Assembly: GCF_017114945.1 (NCBI RefSeq)
Contig: NZ_JABXKQ010000071.1
Coordinates: 1 to 42,223 of the forward strand
Direction of reading: 5' to 3'
DNA length: 42,223 nucleotides
Origin: Nostoc sp. JL34
Lineage (GTDB): Bacteria; Cyanobacteriota; Cyanobacteriia; Cyanobacteriales; Nostocaceae
Below the pieces are notes generated by a model that worked only from the letters and a program-made list of their open reading frames with translations, ran no database searches and was not told the origin of the DNA. The translations under genes were made by a program, and so were the position numbers. Positions 1 to 8,369 of the stretch are shown piece by piece (position 1 is the first letter of the stretch; each line of letters starts with the position of its first letter).

Positions 1-307
1 GTAAAATCTGGGTGATAGTAAATAAACCAATAAAACTACGATGCCAGCTATTCAGTAGATTGCGATCGCTCTGTGACAAATCTGCATGACTGGCGATAAA
101 TAACTCTATAAGTGAACCATCGCCAATTTTACCTTCTGTAATAAACCTGTCAATGATTACTTGTTGTTGGGTGCTACCGCGATTACCGCTAGGCATCTGT
201 GCCGCTGCATAAATGTCGAGTGCTTGTGCTAGTTCGCCATCAGCATCTAGGACAAAATCAACCAAGGCTTGTTTAAGTGTGTGCGATCTTTCTACTATGG
301 CATCCAC
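1..307 (-). CDS. Partial uncharacterised protein (C-terminus beyond left edge)
   Basis: An open minus-strand frame of 102 codons runs off the left edge. The first usable start is a GTG at 307-305 (reads VDAIVERSHTLKQ), with an in-frame TAG five codons before it. The visible protein looks helical and soluble, with segments such as DADGELAQALDIYAAA and DRFITEGKIGDGSLIELF. I recognise no catalytic motif, signal peptide or membrane segment. Codon use and the lack of stops over 300 bases support real coding. The start could be wrong, because the gene may be a 5'-truncated remnant of a longer one. It lies downstream of, and on the same strand as, the BNR-repeat gene, about 100 bases away. Confidence 0.5.
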   Translation of the reverse strand, partial: MDAIVERSHTLKQALVDFVLDADGELAQALDIYAAAQMPSGNRGSTQQQVIIDRFITEGKIGDGSLIELFIASHADLSQSDRNLLNSWHRSFIGLFTITQIL

Positions 308-408
308 AAGCGAATCTTTCTACTCAACAATTGTATGTAGCCTATAGCGTTTTTGAGGATTATCACATCTAGCAATAGCTAGATTTCTTTAGCCATAGCG
401 GAATGGCA

Positions 409-1110
409 CTAAGAAAAGAGAAAATTGTTGAGGCTAGCAGGGGTTTGTGACTTAGATGCTACACAAGGTACAGTATAACTCCGCTCTAGTCCCTGCATCA
501 TCTGTCGCCAGTGCTGACCTCCATCATCACTGCGATAAAAACCGTTCCCAGTCGTTGCATATAACCGCAAACCATCACCAACAGGGACAACTGTATGCAC
601 ATCCCAATACAATCCCTCGTTTAGGCTATCCCAAGTCTCACCCTGGTTCTGACTTAAATAGATTCCTCCCTCTTCAACTCCGATATAAACACCATCTCTA
701 TTCGGAGCTGGCGCGATGGAGCGAACATGAGGAATATGCGGTGGCGGCGGGAAAGTCCATTGCTCATAACCTGGTATTTGCCGGATCGATTCGTACCCTT
801 TCCAATTTTTTCCTCCATCATCACTTTGATAAAGCACTGCTGGTGACACTCCTAAATAAAGTCGCCCCGTCAGATGAGGATCAATCGCAAATGACCAAAC
901 TTCCTCTTTCACTGGTTTTGGGTGAACAATCTCCCAAGAAGCGTTTTCTGTTTGACACCAGAGTGCATCCTCTCTTGTCAACGCATAAACCTTCAGACCG
1001 TTTGTTGCCAGAAATTTCACTCTTCGCGGTGCTGATTCAACTTCAACAACTGTGTTATCACTTTTTAATTGGAAAATACCATTTTCTGTACCAATCAAAA
1101 TTTGAGACAT
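409..1110 (-). CDS. BNR/Asp-box repeat (sialidase-like beta-propeller) protein
   Basis: About 233 residues from the ATG at 1110 (MSQILIGTENGIF). An upstream in-frame start at 1173 adds a Lys-rich stretch that is unlike the family. Three Asp-box motifs are visible: SDDGGKNW, SQNQGETW and SDDGGQHW. With spaced YLGV, YIGV and YATT strands they form propeller blades. Related proteins are annotated as WD40/YVTN/BNR-like or glycosyl-hydrolase-like, but no sialidase active site is visible, so a binding or scaffold role is as likely as catalysis. No signal peptide is evident. The C-terminus after SYTVPCVAS ends abruptly in a low-complexity tail (SLNNFLFS). The family usually has one or two more blades, so the 3' end may be truncated. 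Confidence 0.7.
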   Translation of the reverse strand: MSQILIGTENGIFQLKSDNTVVEVESAPRRVKFLATNGLKVYALTREDALWCQTENASWEIVHPKPVKEEVWSFAIDPHLTGRLYLGVSPAVLYQSDDGGKNWKGYESIRQIPGYEQWTFPPPPHIPHVRSIAPAPNRDGVYIGVEEGGIYLSQNQGETWDSLNEGLYWDVHTVVPVGDGLRLYATTGNGFYRSDDGGQHWRQMMQGLERSYTVPCVASKSQTPASLNNFLFS

Positions 1111-1413
1111 AAACTTTTTCTTTTGAAGATACTTTACTACTTTCAGCTTAGAACTTTTATTAGTGAAATACATCTACCACACCGATAGCTAACGCGAACG
1201 TCTTGCATTCTGACTCTAGCAGGACTAAATTCTTCTTCAACAGTTTTTGTTTTTCAGTCTCAAGAAGTCCGTTGCGGTACAGCAATGCAACCCGAATGGG
1301 TAATAGCTGATGCCCAAGCCCCAGCTTATCCCTTGATAATCAGTTATAAATGACTAACTCCCCATTTTGAACGGGGTTATTATACACTCATCTAAATTAC
1401 TGGAGTCAAAGGC
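1111..1413. other. Intergenic region between divergent genes
   Basis: This 303-base stretch separates the BNR-repeat gene (minus) from the YbjQ-like gene (plus). It holds the possible upstream start of the BNR gene at 1173. A small inverted repeat (cccc at 1360-1363 with gggg at 1373-1376) lies in an AT-rich context near the plus-strand gene. I see no convincing ORF or RNA gene. Promoters for both genes are presumably here, but no clear -10/-35 pair can be assigned. Confidence 0.4.
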
Positions 1414-2547
1414 ATGGTTGCAATCAGCGGACTCTCTGGCAATGAAATCTTTTGTCTTCGACAACAGGGTATGTATCCGGGAGATTTAGTCATTGGAAAC
1501 AGTGTCTTTTCACTGGGATTAATTGGGGGAATTTCATCAGGACTCAAAACCATTGTTGGCGGAGAAGTCTCTGAAGTCACTAGCATCATTCATGAAGGAA
1601 GGCAAAAAGCTTATGCCCGAATGTTGGCTGAAGCAGAAAAGCATGGCGGAATTGGCATCACAGGTGTTAACAATGATTTAGTGCAACAAGTCGGCAACGT
1701 CGAATTTCTCTCCATTGGCTCCTGTGTTCACAAAGGTGACGAAAAATCTGAAAAATTAGAATTTTCTACCTCTGCCGACGGACAGGAACTCTACTGCCAA
1801 ATTGATGCGGGATTTGTACCGAAAAAGTTTGTCTTTGGCAATGTTGCCTACTCCATTGGAGTCGGCGGTGGAATACTTGGCTCCCTCAAAAGTTTAAAAC
1901 GTGGAGAAATTAAAGAATTTTCCTCTATATTCAACCAAACCCGTCACTTAGCCTTAAAGCGAATTCAGTCTGAAGCCTTAAATATAGGTGCTAATGCTGT
2001 GCTTGGAATTCAGACATCAATTATTCCCTTTGCCGGGATGCAAGAGATGGTAATGATTGGTACTGCATCAAACCATCCTGCTCTTACAATAGCATTTAGT
2101 CAAAGTCCTATTACCAGCGATTTAACTAATCAGGAAATGTGGAATCTGATCAACCTGGGTTATATGCCTTTAAAATTGGTTTTGGGTGTTTCCGTATATT
2201 CTCTTGGTTTTGTTGGAGGAATCACATCCGCATTCAAGTCCTTTGTGCGTGGTGAAATTAATGAATTAACTACATTAATTTACGAAGCACGCGAACAAGC
2301 CATTGCCAACATCGCCACTGATGCTCGTAATAGTGGCGCTGACCTCGTTGTTGGGATTAAAACTTATGTTTATCAGTTAGGTAGTGGGATTATCGAGTTT
2401 ATGGCCATCGGCACTGCTGTCAAAAAGCTGCCAGGAATTAACACTCACTCCACTACTTTAATACCACAAGCAATTATTTCAGATCGAGACACCTTTGTAA
2501 ACACTGCTGAAGGTACTCTCATGACCAAATTAAATCAACCCTCATAA
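1414..2547 (+). CDS. Triple YbjQ-like (UPF0145 / heavy-metal-binding) domain protein
   Basis: The protein has 377 residues and starts at an ATG preceded by a GGAG ribosome-binding site (ctggagtcaaaggc). It is built from three tandem copies of the YbjQ/UPF0145 fold, at roughly residues 15-110, 130-225 and 245-340. Each copy repeats a block readable as VIGNSVFSLGLIGGI, VFGNVAYSIGVGGGI and VLGVSVYSLGFVGGI. Each then has a GEV/GEI motif, a helix with EGRQKA-type residues, and an end like GITGV, GIQTS or GIKTY. YbjQ proteins are usually single-domain, about 105 residues, and form pentamers of unknown function; heavy-metal binding is a family label rather than something shown here. A three-fold fusion could give a pre-assembled oligomer. 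No signal or membrane segment is seen. Confidence 0.85.
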   Translation: MVAISGLSGNEIFCLRQQGMYPGDLVIGNSVFSLGLIGGISSGLKTIVGGEVSEVTSIIHEGRQKAYARMLAEAEKHGGIGITGVNNDLVQQVGNVEFLSIGSCVHKGDEKSEKLEFSTSADGQELYCQIDAGFVPKKFVFGNVAYSIGVGGGILGSLKSLKRGEIKEFSSIFNQTRHLALKRIQSEALNIGANAVLGIQTSIIPFAGMQEMVMIGTASNHPALTIAFSQSPITSDLTNQEMWNLINLGYMPLKLVLGVSVYSLGFVGGITSAFKSFVRGEINELTTLIYEAREQAIANIATDARNSGADLVVGIKTYVYQLGSGIIEFMAIGTAVKKLPGINTHSTTLIPQAIISDRDTFVNTAEGTLMTKLNQPS

Positions 2548-2567
2548 ACATCCATTTTGCTAGAAAA

Positions 2568-2608
2568 AATAAAACTCGTCCCAGTTTTTATTCAGTACGA
2601 GTTTTATT
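2568..2608 (+). terminator. Terminator-like hairpin after the YbjQ-like gene
   Basis: A perfect 12-bp inverted repeat (aataaaactcgt at 2568-2579, acgagttttatt at 2597-2608) encloses a 17-base loop, 20 bases past the stop codon. It is AT-rich and symmetrical. It could end transcription of the plus-strand gene, and possibly also of the convergent NmrA-like gene whose stop is at 2665. Confidence 0.5.
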
Positions 2609-2664
2609 CCAAATCACCTTCCAAATCAAGAGCGTCAAATTGTTTAGTTTAATGTTTACGCGCT

Positions 2665-3543
2665 TTAATCTGGTTTTGTCCAGTCGTGGTCGCGCAGATA
2701 GGATTCAAAGTCGCTTGAGGAAGGAAAGTCACGTTTCAACTGTGCTAAATCCGCTCCGTAGCCGACATTCTCAAACCAGCGATACATAATGGTCACTTCC
2801 TCCCCAGCTTGCTGCTCAAACGCTTCAAACGGAATTTGCTGGTATTCGACGGTTTTGCCCAACACGAGGCTGAACGCGGCAGCGATTTCTGGCATGGTCA
2901 TCTCCACACTGGCGACTTCGATTTCGCGGTTCAAGAACTCGGCGGGGCGATCGAATACCTCAGCGACCATTGCTCCGTAATCTTCTTCAGAAAGTTGCTG
3001 CAATTTTGTTTCAGGACTGAGCGGTTGGGAGAGCGTGCCCTGCTCCACCATTGGACGCATTGAGGCGTAGTTGTAAAAGAAGAAAACTGGACGCATGATT
3101 GTGTAGGGCAAGCCCAACGAGCGAACGTACTCTTCGACTTGAAATTTACTGTCGAAATGGGGAATGCCCGTGTTGCGTTCGGCGCTGCCCACAGAACTGT
3201 AGACGAAATGCTCGACACCTGCCGATGAAGCTGCGTCTGCAACGCTTTTACCATCTCGGATCTCGGCTAATAATCCGCCTTCTTTGAGAAAAGTCTGCAA
3301 TGAAAAAACACCATAAGCACCTTGCAGAGCGCGATCAAGCGACGCACGATCCCTGAAATCTCCGGCGACGAGTTCTGCCCCCGCTTGTTGGAGTGCATGG
3401 GCGGCGGACTTGTTTGGATCGCGCACAAAAGCACGTACCTTGAAGTTACCGCACTTTAAAAGATGACGCGCCACTGCGCCACCCTGATTGCCCGTGGCTC
3501 CGGTGACTAAAATAATTTTTTCTGCTGTTGTTTGCTGTATCAT
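2665..3543 (-). CDS. NmrA-like / HSCARG-type NAD(P)-binding protein
   Basis: The protein has 292 residues, the usual length for the NmrA family of atypical short-chain dehydrogenases. A Rossmann dinucleotide-binding motif is clear at the N-terminus (VTGATGNQGGAVARHLL). It is followed by RAFVRDPNKSAAH, a typical NADP-selecting region, and GDFRDRASLDRAL. The central YSSVGSAERNTGI segment and the MRPVFFFYNY stretch match the family; NmrA-like proteins often lack the classical YxxxK active site and act as redox sensors or NAD(P)H-dependent reductases. The gene is divergent from a LysR regulator, a common arrangement in which the regulator controls the reductase. The start ATG lies at 3543. The true substrate cannot be read from the sequence. 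Confidence 0.85.
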   Translation of the reverse strand: MIQQTTAEKIILVTGATGNQGGAVARHLLKCGNFKVRAFVRDPNKSAAHALQQAGAELVAGDFRDRASLDRALQGAYGVFSLQTFLKEGGLLAEIRDGKSVADAASSAGVEHFVYSSVGSAERNTGIPHFDSKFQVEEYVRSLGLPYTIMRPVFFFYNYASMRPMVEQGTLSQPLSPETKLQQLSEEDYGAMVAEVFDRPAEFLNREIEVASVEMTMPEIAAAFSLVLGKTVEYQQIPFEAFEQQAGEEVTIMYRWFENVGYGADLAQLKRDFPSSSDFESYLRDHDWTKPD

Positions 3544-3673
3544 GTCTGTTTTTTTTATGCTGTTTGTGTATTTGAAATTTATCTTGTCTAAACAGTAGCT
3601 TGTGCAGAAAAAAAGAAAAAGTAGTTAAAATTCAAAACAGTTGTGCAAAAAATTCAAAGATGCGTTTCGGTTA
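3544..3673. promoter_or_regulatory. Shared divergent promoter region with repeated ttgtgca motif
   Basis: The intergenic region between the NmrA-like and LysR genes contains two copies of ttgtgca followed by an A-rich run (3600-3611 and 3641-3652), 41 bases apart. Spacing of about four helical turns would suit a LysR-type regulator contacting two sites. This is inference from position and repetition only. Confidence 0.3.
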
Positions 3674-4591
3674 ATGGACAAGCTCAAAAGCCTGATGATT
3701 TTTATCCGCTCCGCTCAATCTGGCAGCTTTTCGGAGGCAGCACGACACTTAGGTATGGCTCCTTCAGCCGTGAGTCGAGCCGTATTGCGCTTGGAAGATG
3801 ACTTGGGGGTGCGCTTGCTCCAGCGAACAACTCGCAGTTTGACCCTGACCGAAGATGGCAACCGATTTTATCAACGCTCTGAGCAAATTCTCAACGATTT
3901 GGAAGAAGCCGAACTCGGAGTCAAACAATCCCAATCAATGCCGCTCGGAACATTGCGGCTCGATCTGAGCTTTGTGTTTGGCAAAATACATATCGCTCCG
4001 GCTCTACTGCAATTTGTCACACAATATCCAAAGCTAAATCTGAATGTTTCTTTTAACGATCGCGTGATCGATCTGATTGAGGAAGGCATTGACGCGACAG
4101 TGCGGATTGGAATGAGCAGTGATAGCCGTTTAATCATGCACCATCTGGCAACTGCACGCTACATCACTTGTGCCTCACCGCAGTATCTCGCTCAGTATGG
4201 CACGCCCACAATACCCACAGAACTTTTGCGGCATCGCTGTGTCAACTTTATCTATCCACAGACTGGGCGAGAGCCTAAATGGAAGTTTGAACAAGATGGA
4301 AAAGCGATTGACCTTTGTGTTGAGAGTTATCTGCGATTCGATAATTCAGAAGTCATTTTAGAGGCAGTCATTCAAGGAGCCGGTGTAGTTCAATTTCCAA
4401 AATTTATCGCAGCCAAAGCGATCGCGCGTGGAGACCTCCAACCAATTCTTCAATCCTACGCGACCCAAGTTGGATTACCGATCTCTGTGTTGTACCCGCA
4501 AAAACGCTATCTCTGTGCTAAAGTTCGCGTCTTTGTTGAGTTTATGACAGAATTGATGGCTGCATTAAAGCGAGTTGATATTGTAGATTGA
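3674..4591 (+). CDS. LysR-family transcriptional regulator
   Basis: The start is taken at the ATG at 3674 (MDKLKSLMIFIRSAQSGS), where the family's HTH begins; an upstream in-frame start at 3641 would add 11 residues of poor fit. The protein then has 305 residues, normal for LysR regulators. The N-terminal winged HTH is clear (SFSEAARHLGMAPSAVSRAV, then LEDDLGVRLLQRTTRSLTLT). The substrate-binding fold follows (GTLRLDLSF, VIDLIEEGIDATVRIG). The closest functional group is the CrgA/AaeR-like set that regulates adjacent reductases. It is divergent from the NmrA-like gene, so it probably controls that gene and itself through the 130-base intergenic region. Confidence 0.9.
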   Translation: MDKLKSLMIFIRSAQSGSFSEAARHLGMAPSAVSRAVLRLEDDLGVRLLQRTTRSLTLTEDGNRFYQRSEQILNDLEEAELGVKQSQSMPLGTLRLDLSFVFGKIHIAPALLQFVTQYPKLNLNVSFNDRVIDLIEEGIDATVRIGMSSDSRLIMHHLATARYITCASPQYLAQYGTPTIPTELLRHRCVNFIYPQTGREPKWKFEQDGKAIDLCVESYLRFDNSEVILEAVIQGAGVVQFPKFIAAKAIARGDLQPILQSYATQVGLPISVLYPQKRYLCAKVRVFVEFMTELMAALKRVDIVD

Positions 4592-4645
4592 AAGCTATTT
4601 ATTGAGAGACAGTAGGTGTTGCAGAAAATCTTCAGCAATTTGTCG

Positions 4646-4736
4646 AATCAATTCAAAATTACAAGACGCTCGTGGACTCGCTAACGCTGCGCTATCAGTG
4701 AGGGCAAGAAAAGAGCGAATTAATCAATTCAAAATT
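4646..4736. repeat. 15-bp direct repeat flanking a short insert
   Basis: The 15-mer aatcaattcaaaatt occurs at 4646-4660 and again at 4722-4736. It encloses about 60 bases rich in the gacgctcg/ctaacgctgcgc type of sequence found in cyanobacterial dispersed repeats. The rest of the 4592-4860 interval shows no gene. The element could be a small repeat insertion, but no transposase signal is present. Confidence 0.35.
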
Positions 4737-4860
4737 TTTGTTTCTTCTTAATGAGAGCATTTTGAATTTAATCGAAAGAAGCATGGACGAGCATCTTACA
4801 GGATAGGTTAATCTTTCAGTGGTTCAAGGGGATGTTAAGAGTCGAATGCTGTAAATCCCC

Positions 4861-5538
4861 TTACTTGCTATACATATCAGGGAACTTTGCTTGAAGTTTA
4901 GCCAGCTTCGGCAAGTCATTCACTACCACATAGTGATCGCTCGGATGATGCACTATATAATTCTGATGGTATGCCGCCGCCTGATAAAAACCTTTCAAAG
5001 GATCTAATTCCGTCACAATCGGCTTGTCGAAGACTCGCGATTTGTTGAGTTGAGCGATATATTCTTGTGCAGCTTGTTTCTGCTCATCGTTAGCAAAAAA
5101 GATCGCCGAACGATATTGCTTACCTGAGTCTGGGCCTTGTCGATTTAACTCTGTTGGGTCATGCGCTACCAAAAAGTAGACTTTTAGAAGCTGATTATAT
5201 GATATTTTTGATGGATCGTAAGTGATTTTTACGGATTCAGCATGATTAGTTAATCCAGCACTGACAAGTGTGTAGTCTGCGGTTCTTGCATCGCCTCCAG
5301 AAAAGCCAGAAACGACATCAGAAACACCTAATAGATGCTCAAAAACTGCTGACATTCCCCAGTAGCAGCCACCAGCGAAAACCGCTACTTGCTTTCCCTG
5401 CGGTGCAACAGTCGAAATCTCAGTGGCGGGAGCAGAAAGCATCACACGAGATGCACTGTATAGGAGTACAAAAGTCAGCGAAATGATGGACAAGTTGCGT
5501 AATAACTGACGGGAGAGAGTAAAGTTATGAATTGACAT
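4861..5538 (-). CDS. msrA: Exported peptide-methionine (S)-S-oxide reductase MsrA
   Basis: The protein has 225 residues. The family core starts near residue 50 with VAVFAGGCYWGMSAVFE; the catalytic Cys is residue 58, in GCYWG where most members have GCFWG. Downstream family blocks include GVSDVVSGFSGG, HAESVKITYDP, FFLVAHDPTELNRQGPD-like text and YHQNYIVHHP. It reduces the S-epimer of methionine sulfoxide in proteins. Residues 12-35 form a hydrophobic N-terminal segment, so the enzyme is probably exported or membrane-anchored and repairs periplasmic proteins. No second cysteine is present, so resolution must use an external thiol (a one-Cys type). The gene stands alone on the minus strand. 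Confidence 0.92.
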   Translation of the reverse strand: MSIHNFTLSRQLLRNLSIISLTFVLLYSASRVMLSAPATEISTVAPQGKQVAVFAGGCYWGMSAVFEHLLGVSDVVSGFSGGDARTADYTLVSAGLTNHAESVKITYDPSKISYNQLLKVYFLVAHDPTELNRQGPDSGKQYRSAIFFANDEQKQAAQEYIAQLNKSRVFDKPIVTELDPLKGFYQAAAYHQNYIVHHPSDHYVVVNDLPKLAKLQAKFPDMYSK

Positions 5539-5617
5539 GAGGTTGTGAACTCCTTTATTTAATAGACGAAGAACGGAGTTTATTCAGCTATAGAGCGATG
5601 TCTACGACTGCCTACGC

Positions 5618-5865
5618 CTACGCAAAACAAAGTCGCTGATTATCAAAAATACCAAAAATTCCATCTTCACCCCAACGGTAGGCGCGAGAACGAGCCCGAT
5701 CGTGGGTGAAATAATCCCAGGCTGTGCTGTACTGTTAGGGCTGTAGTCTTAACGTACTGTTCCCCACTGGCGATCGCTTAAATAAATCCCCCATCTGCGC
5801 CAATGGGATATCTGATTTTGGGCTTCTGCTAATCTGATTTCTTCTTGGGTTGGAGTTGTCATCAT
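5618..5865 (-). pseudogene. Remnant of an MGH1-like (GH63-related) glucosidase N-terminus
   Basis: From the ATG at 5865 the minus strand reads [18 protein letters not shown], then [19 protein letters not shown], and stops at 5749-5751 where the family has a Glu. Beyond the stop the same frame continues as DYSPNSTAQ. After a net frameshift it continues as [20 protein letters not shown] and then DNQRLCFA, before a second stop at 5618. This order is the start of the large cyanobacterial MGH1-type glucosidases ([21 protein letters not shown]-like). One nonsense change, a frameshift and loss of about 90% of the protein mark it as dead. Confidence 0.75.
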
Positions 5866-6068
5866 CTCACCCTCGGCATATCTGCACTTTAGTTTAATTT
5901 ATTTGCTATATGGAATATCACGTTTTTATCAAAGATGGGGCTGATATTTTGATTAAAATTTGCTAGGTGAATTGATAAATAAAAATTTAGGATAAACTCA
6001 GGAAAAATTAATATTAATTTTTATTATCAAAATCAATGATCGTTTCGATATTATCTGTTCGTTGGTGT

Positions 6069-6653
6069 TCAAGATGATGCAAGTATTGCATTGATATGTC
6101 GCCGCACGAGATATTTTTGTTGATCTGCGGAGAATTGCTCAGGACAAATGACAACACTAGTGCCAATACCATCCACTAGGGCGATGAGTGCATTGGCTTC
6201 GAGGGTTAAATCAAGATCGGCTCGAATTACCAAGGCTTTTTGTAAGTCAGCTAACTCTTGACAAATAATCTCCCGTAAAAAGTCATAGCGTTTTCGGTGT
6301 TCTTGAACAAGGCGATCGCGCCCGATAGAATAGCCCAAAAATGCCACCCAAACCTTCCAATCAGCTTTGTCAATGTCCTTCAGAGGCAGAGCCACAAAAA
6401 TCATCTGTGCTAGTCTGTCAATTCCTTGCCGTCCCTGGGCACAGGTTTTCATGTCCTCTAAGACGTTTTCAAACACTTGTTCTAGGGCAAATAGGGTGAG
6501 TTCTTCTTTATCTCGAAAGTAATGGGTAACAACCCCGGTCGAAGAGCCAAGCTCTTGCGCGATCGCCCGCATACTAGCACGATCCAATCCTTCACGGACA
6601 ATCACCCGCCATGCTGCTTTAGCGACTTCAATACGGCGATCGTCATAACTCAT
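6069..6653 (-). CDS. TetR-family transcriptional regulator (BetI-like)
   Basis: The preferred start is the ATG at 6653 (MSYDDRRIEVAKAAWRVIV), giving 194 residues; an upstream start at 6689 adds a Cys-rich stretch unlike TetR proteins and lies closer to the operator. The HTH is complete: EGLDRASMRAIAQELG, then SSTGVVTHYFRDKEELTLFA. The C-terminal ligand-binding half contains VWVAFLGYSIGRDRLVQEH, similar to BetI-type repressors. It is divergent from a GNAT acetyltransferase, and the 140-base gap contains a perfect 20-bp inverted repeat. It is therefore likely a local autorepressor that also controls the acetyltransferase. Confidence 0.9.
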   Translation of the reverse strand: MSYDDRRIEVAKAAWRVIVREGLDRASMRAIAQELGSSTGVVTHYFRDKEELTLFALEQVFENVLEDMKTCAQGRQGIDRLAQMIFVALPLKDIDKADWKVWVAFLGYSIGRDRLVQEHRKRYDFLREIICQELADLQKALVIRADLDLTLEANALIALVDGIGTSVVICPEQFSADQQKYLVRRHINAILASS

Positions 6654-6699
6654 AGCTCTCCTCGGTTTACAGCAACATGAAACAAGCATCTTGACATCT

Positions 6700-6748
6700 T
6701 ATCACAACAGTTGTTATGTTTTAAAGCGACATAACAACTGTTGTGATA
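6700..6748. promoter_or_regulatory. Perfect 20-bp inverted repeat, likely TetR operator
   Basis: tatcacaacagttgttatgt at 6700-6719 is mirrored exactly by its reverse complement at 6729-6748, with a 9-base spacer. Each arm also contains a near-palindrome (aacagttgtt), so the site can be read as two adjacent operators, fitting two TetR dimers. It sits between the divergent tetR and GNAT starts. Confidence 0.75.
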
Positions 6749-6793
6749 TTTTCTCCAGAGGCTAACCTGTTTTACACGCACACGGAGTTTGCG

Positions 6794-7276
6794 ATGATTC
6801 GACCGACCATACCCGATGACACGACTGCGCTGATTGCTTTAGCCGACGCAACCGGACTGTTTGAACCAAACCAACTTGAGGAGCTTGGTGAAATACTGTC
6901 CGATTACTTCGGTGGTAGCAGCGGCAAAGGTAAACGCTTTTGGATTACCGACGATGACAATGGGGCGGTCGGGGTCGCTTACTGTGAGATGGAACCAATG
7001 ACTGATCAGACGTGGAATCTACAGTTGATTGCTATCCAACCTGACAGACAAGGACAAGGACGTGGTGCGACCCTGCTACGCTACGTTGAGCAAACATTGA
7101 TCAGACGCGGCGGGCGTATACTACTGGTGGAAACATCAGGTACGCCGGACTTCGAGCGCACGCGAACGTTCTACCGCAAGTGCGGTTATGAAGAAGAAGC
7201 ACGGATACGTGACTTCTATCAAGCGGGTGCTGACAAAATCGTTTACTGCAAGGCGCTGTCCGTTCAGCACCAGTAA
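6794..7276 (+). CDS. GNAT-family N-acetyltransferase
   Basis: The start is the ATG at 6794 (MIRPTIPDDTTALIALADAT), preceded by cggagt at good spacing. An in-frame start at 6743 lies within the operator and adds a segment unlike the family. The protein has 160 residues, typical for GNAT. The acetyl-CoA-binding motif A is clear: LQLIAIQPDRQGQGRGATLL (Q/RxxGxG/A). It is followed by VETSGTPDFERTRTFYRKCG and YEEEARIRDFYQAGADK. The acceptor is unknown and could be an amino acid, antibiotic or small amine. Its sharing of an operator region with the TetR regulator suggests inducible expression, such as detoxification. Confidence 0.88.
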   Translation: MIRPTIPDDTTALIALADATGLFEPNQLEELGEILSDYFGGSSGKGKRFWITDDDNGAVGVAYCEMEPMTDQTWNLQLIAIQPDRQGQGRGATLLRYVEQTLIRRGGRILLVETSGTPDFERTRTFYRKCGYEEEARIRDFYQAGADKIVYCKALSVQHQ

Positions 7277-7409
7277 GCGCTTGCTTGATGTGACTGCTGT
7301 CATTGTTAGAGGAGAGCGATCGCACGTGGGCAATTTAACGACGTTTGATAGCACTAAATTTTTCTAAGTTTCCTGTTCCAGCAATTTCTATAACTTTATG
7401 CCAGAAATC

Positions 7410-7976
7410 TTAAAAATTAGATACTGAATGCTTACATATCACCTGTGCTGCTATTGAAAGATTAACCAAAATATAGTCAGCAATTCCTAAAGGAGACATT
7501 TGGTGCTGAGACTGATTGCCCTGAGCTATCAAAATCGTTTTACACCCTGCACTATGTCCAGCTTCTACATCACTGAGATTATCACCAATAAACCAAGAAT
7601 TTGCTAAATCTATATTTTGTTCGTTAGCTGCACGTAGAATCAAGCCTGGTTTTGGTTTACGGCATTCGCAAGCAATTGCATACTCAGATATTACACCATT
7701 TGGATGATGGGGACAGTAGTAAAATCCATCTAGCGATAGATCCGCTTTTTCTAATATTTCATTCAATCGCGCTTCCACTCCCGCCAAGGCAGATTCTGGG
7801 AAATAATCCCGTGCTACTCCCGACTGGTTAGTAATCACAATTAATTTATATCCAGCTTTGCTAAGTATTTGTAATCCTTCAATAGCACCGATTTTCATTT
7901 CGATTAATTGCGGATCAACATTGTTTGGTACATTTTCAATTAAAGTGCCATCTTTATCTAGAAATATCGTCGGCAT
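7410..7976 (-). CDS. gmhB: HAD-IIIA phosphatase, D-glycero-manno-heptose 1,7-bisphosphate phosphatase-like
   Basis: The start is taken at the ATG at 7976 (MPTIFLDKDGTLIENVP), because the HAD nucleophile motif DKDGT normally lies at the N-terminus; an ATG at 8030 would add 18 poor-fit residues. Motifs in order are LDKDGT (nucleophile and acid Asp), VITNQSGVARDYF (motif II Thr), a zinc-binding CPHHPNG...CECRKPKPG, and FIGDNLSDVEAGHSAGC (motif IV). This set is diagnostic of the GmhB/HisB-N group, about 180-190 residues. GmhB removes the C7 phosphate in ADP-heptose synthesis, but related enzymes act on other sugar bisphosphates, and no heptose genes are nearby. The functional call is therefore moderate, while the family call is firm. 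Confidence 0.82.
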   Translation of the reverse strand: MPTIFLDKDGTLIENVPNNVDPQLIEMKIGAIEGLQILSKAGYKLIVITNQSGVARDYFPESALAGVEARLNEILEKADLSLDGFYYCPHHPNGVISEYAIACECRKPKPGLILRAANEQNIDLANSWFIGDNLSDVEAGHSAGCKTILIAQGNQSQHQMSPLGIADYILVNLSIAAQVICKHSVSNF

Positions 7977-8369
7977 TTGAGATTGCGAATTTAATTTGTT
8001 AGTTCGATGCCAAATTTTCTGATTTTTCAAGAAGTATATTTCCCCATCTTAAATCTAATACCACTTGCAAAAGTTTTTGCGACCAAATAATTGGCTGTGG
8101 GAAAGTACATCTATACATTACAGTTTTCTAGCTGCCACTTGGACTCTCTACATCCCTGCGTATTATGGTTGGCAGTGTAACGATGCCTTGCCCTACTCTA
8201 AGAGCGATCGCCCACAGCAAAATATCCAGTACTTCACTAAAGTTTACGCCCGTAACCTGGGTGTTCACTTAGCACCTGTCAAGCTTTCAGAGCATAAGTC
8301 AGTTTAGGGAACTGGTGTCAGAGATAGAGTTGTCAGAGATACAGTTAATTTCCAGTAGTCGCGTTGAGT
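7977..8369. other. Intergenic region, no convincing gene
   Basis: About 390 bases separate the HAD phosphatase and the AIPR-like gene, both on the minus strand. A short plus-strand frame of 80 codons (8065-8307) exists, but it has no ribosome-binding site, recognisable domain or family-like composition. A HIP1-like gcgatcgc is present at about 8202. I see no repeat, RNA or terminator worth naming. Confidence 0.4.

Noticed and set aside
456..1112. 218-codon plus-strand frame opposite the BNR-repeat gene
   Set aside because: His/Leu-rich composition typical of antisense reading; the minus-strand Asp-box motifs are decisive.
8065..8307. 80-codon plus-strand frame between the HAD phosphatase and AIPR-like genes
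   Set aside because: No ribosome-binding site, odd composition, no domain and no repeat elsewhere. Probably chance.
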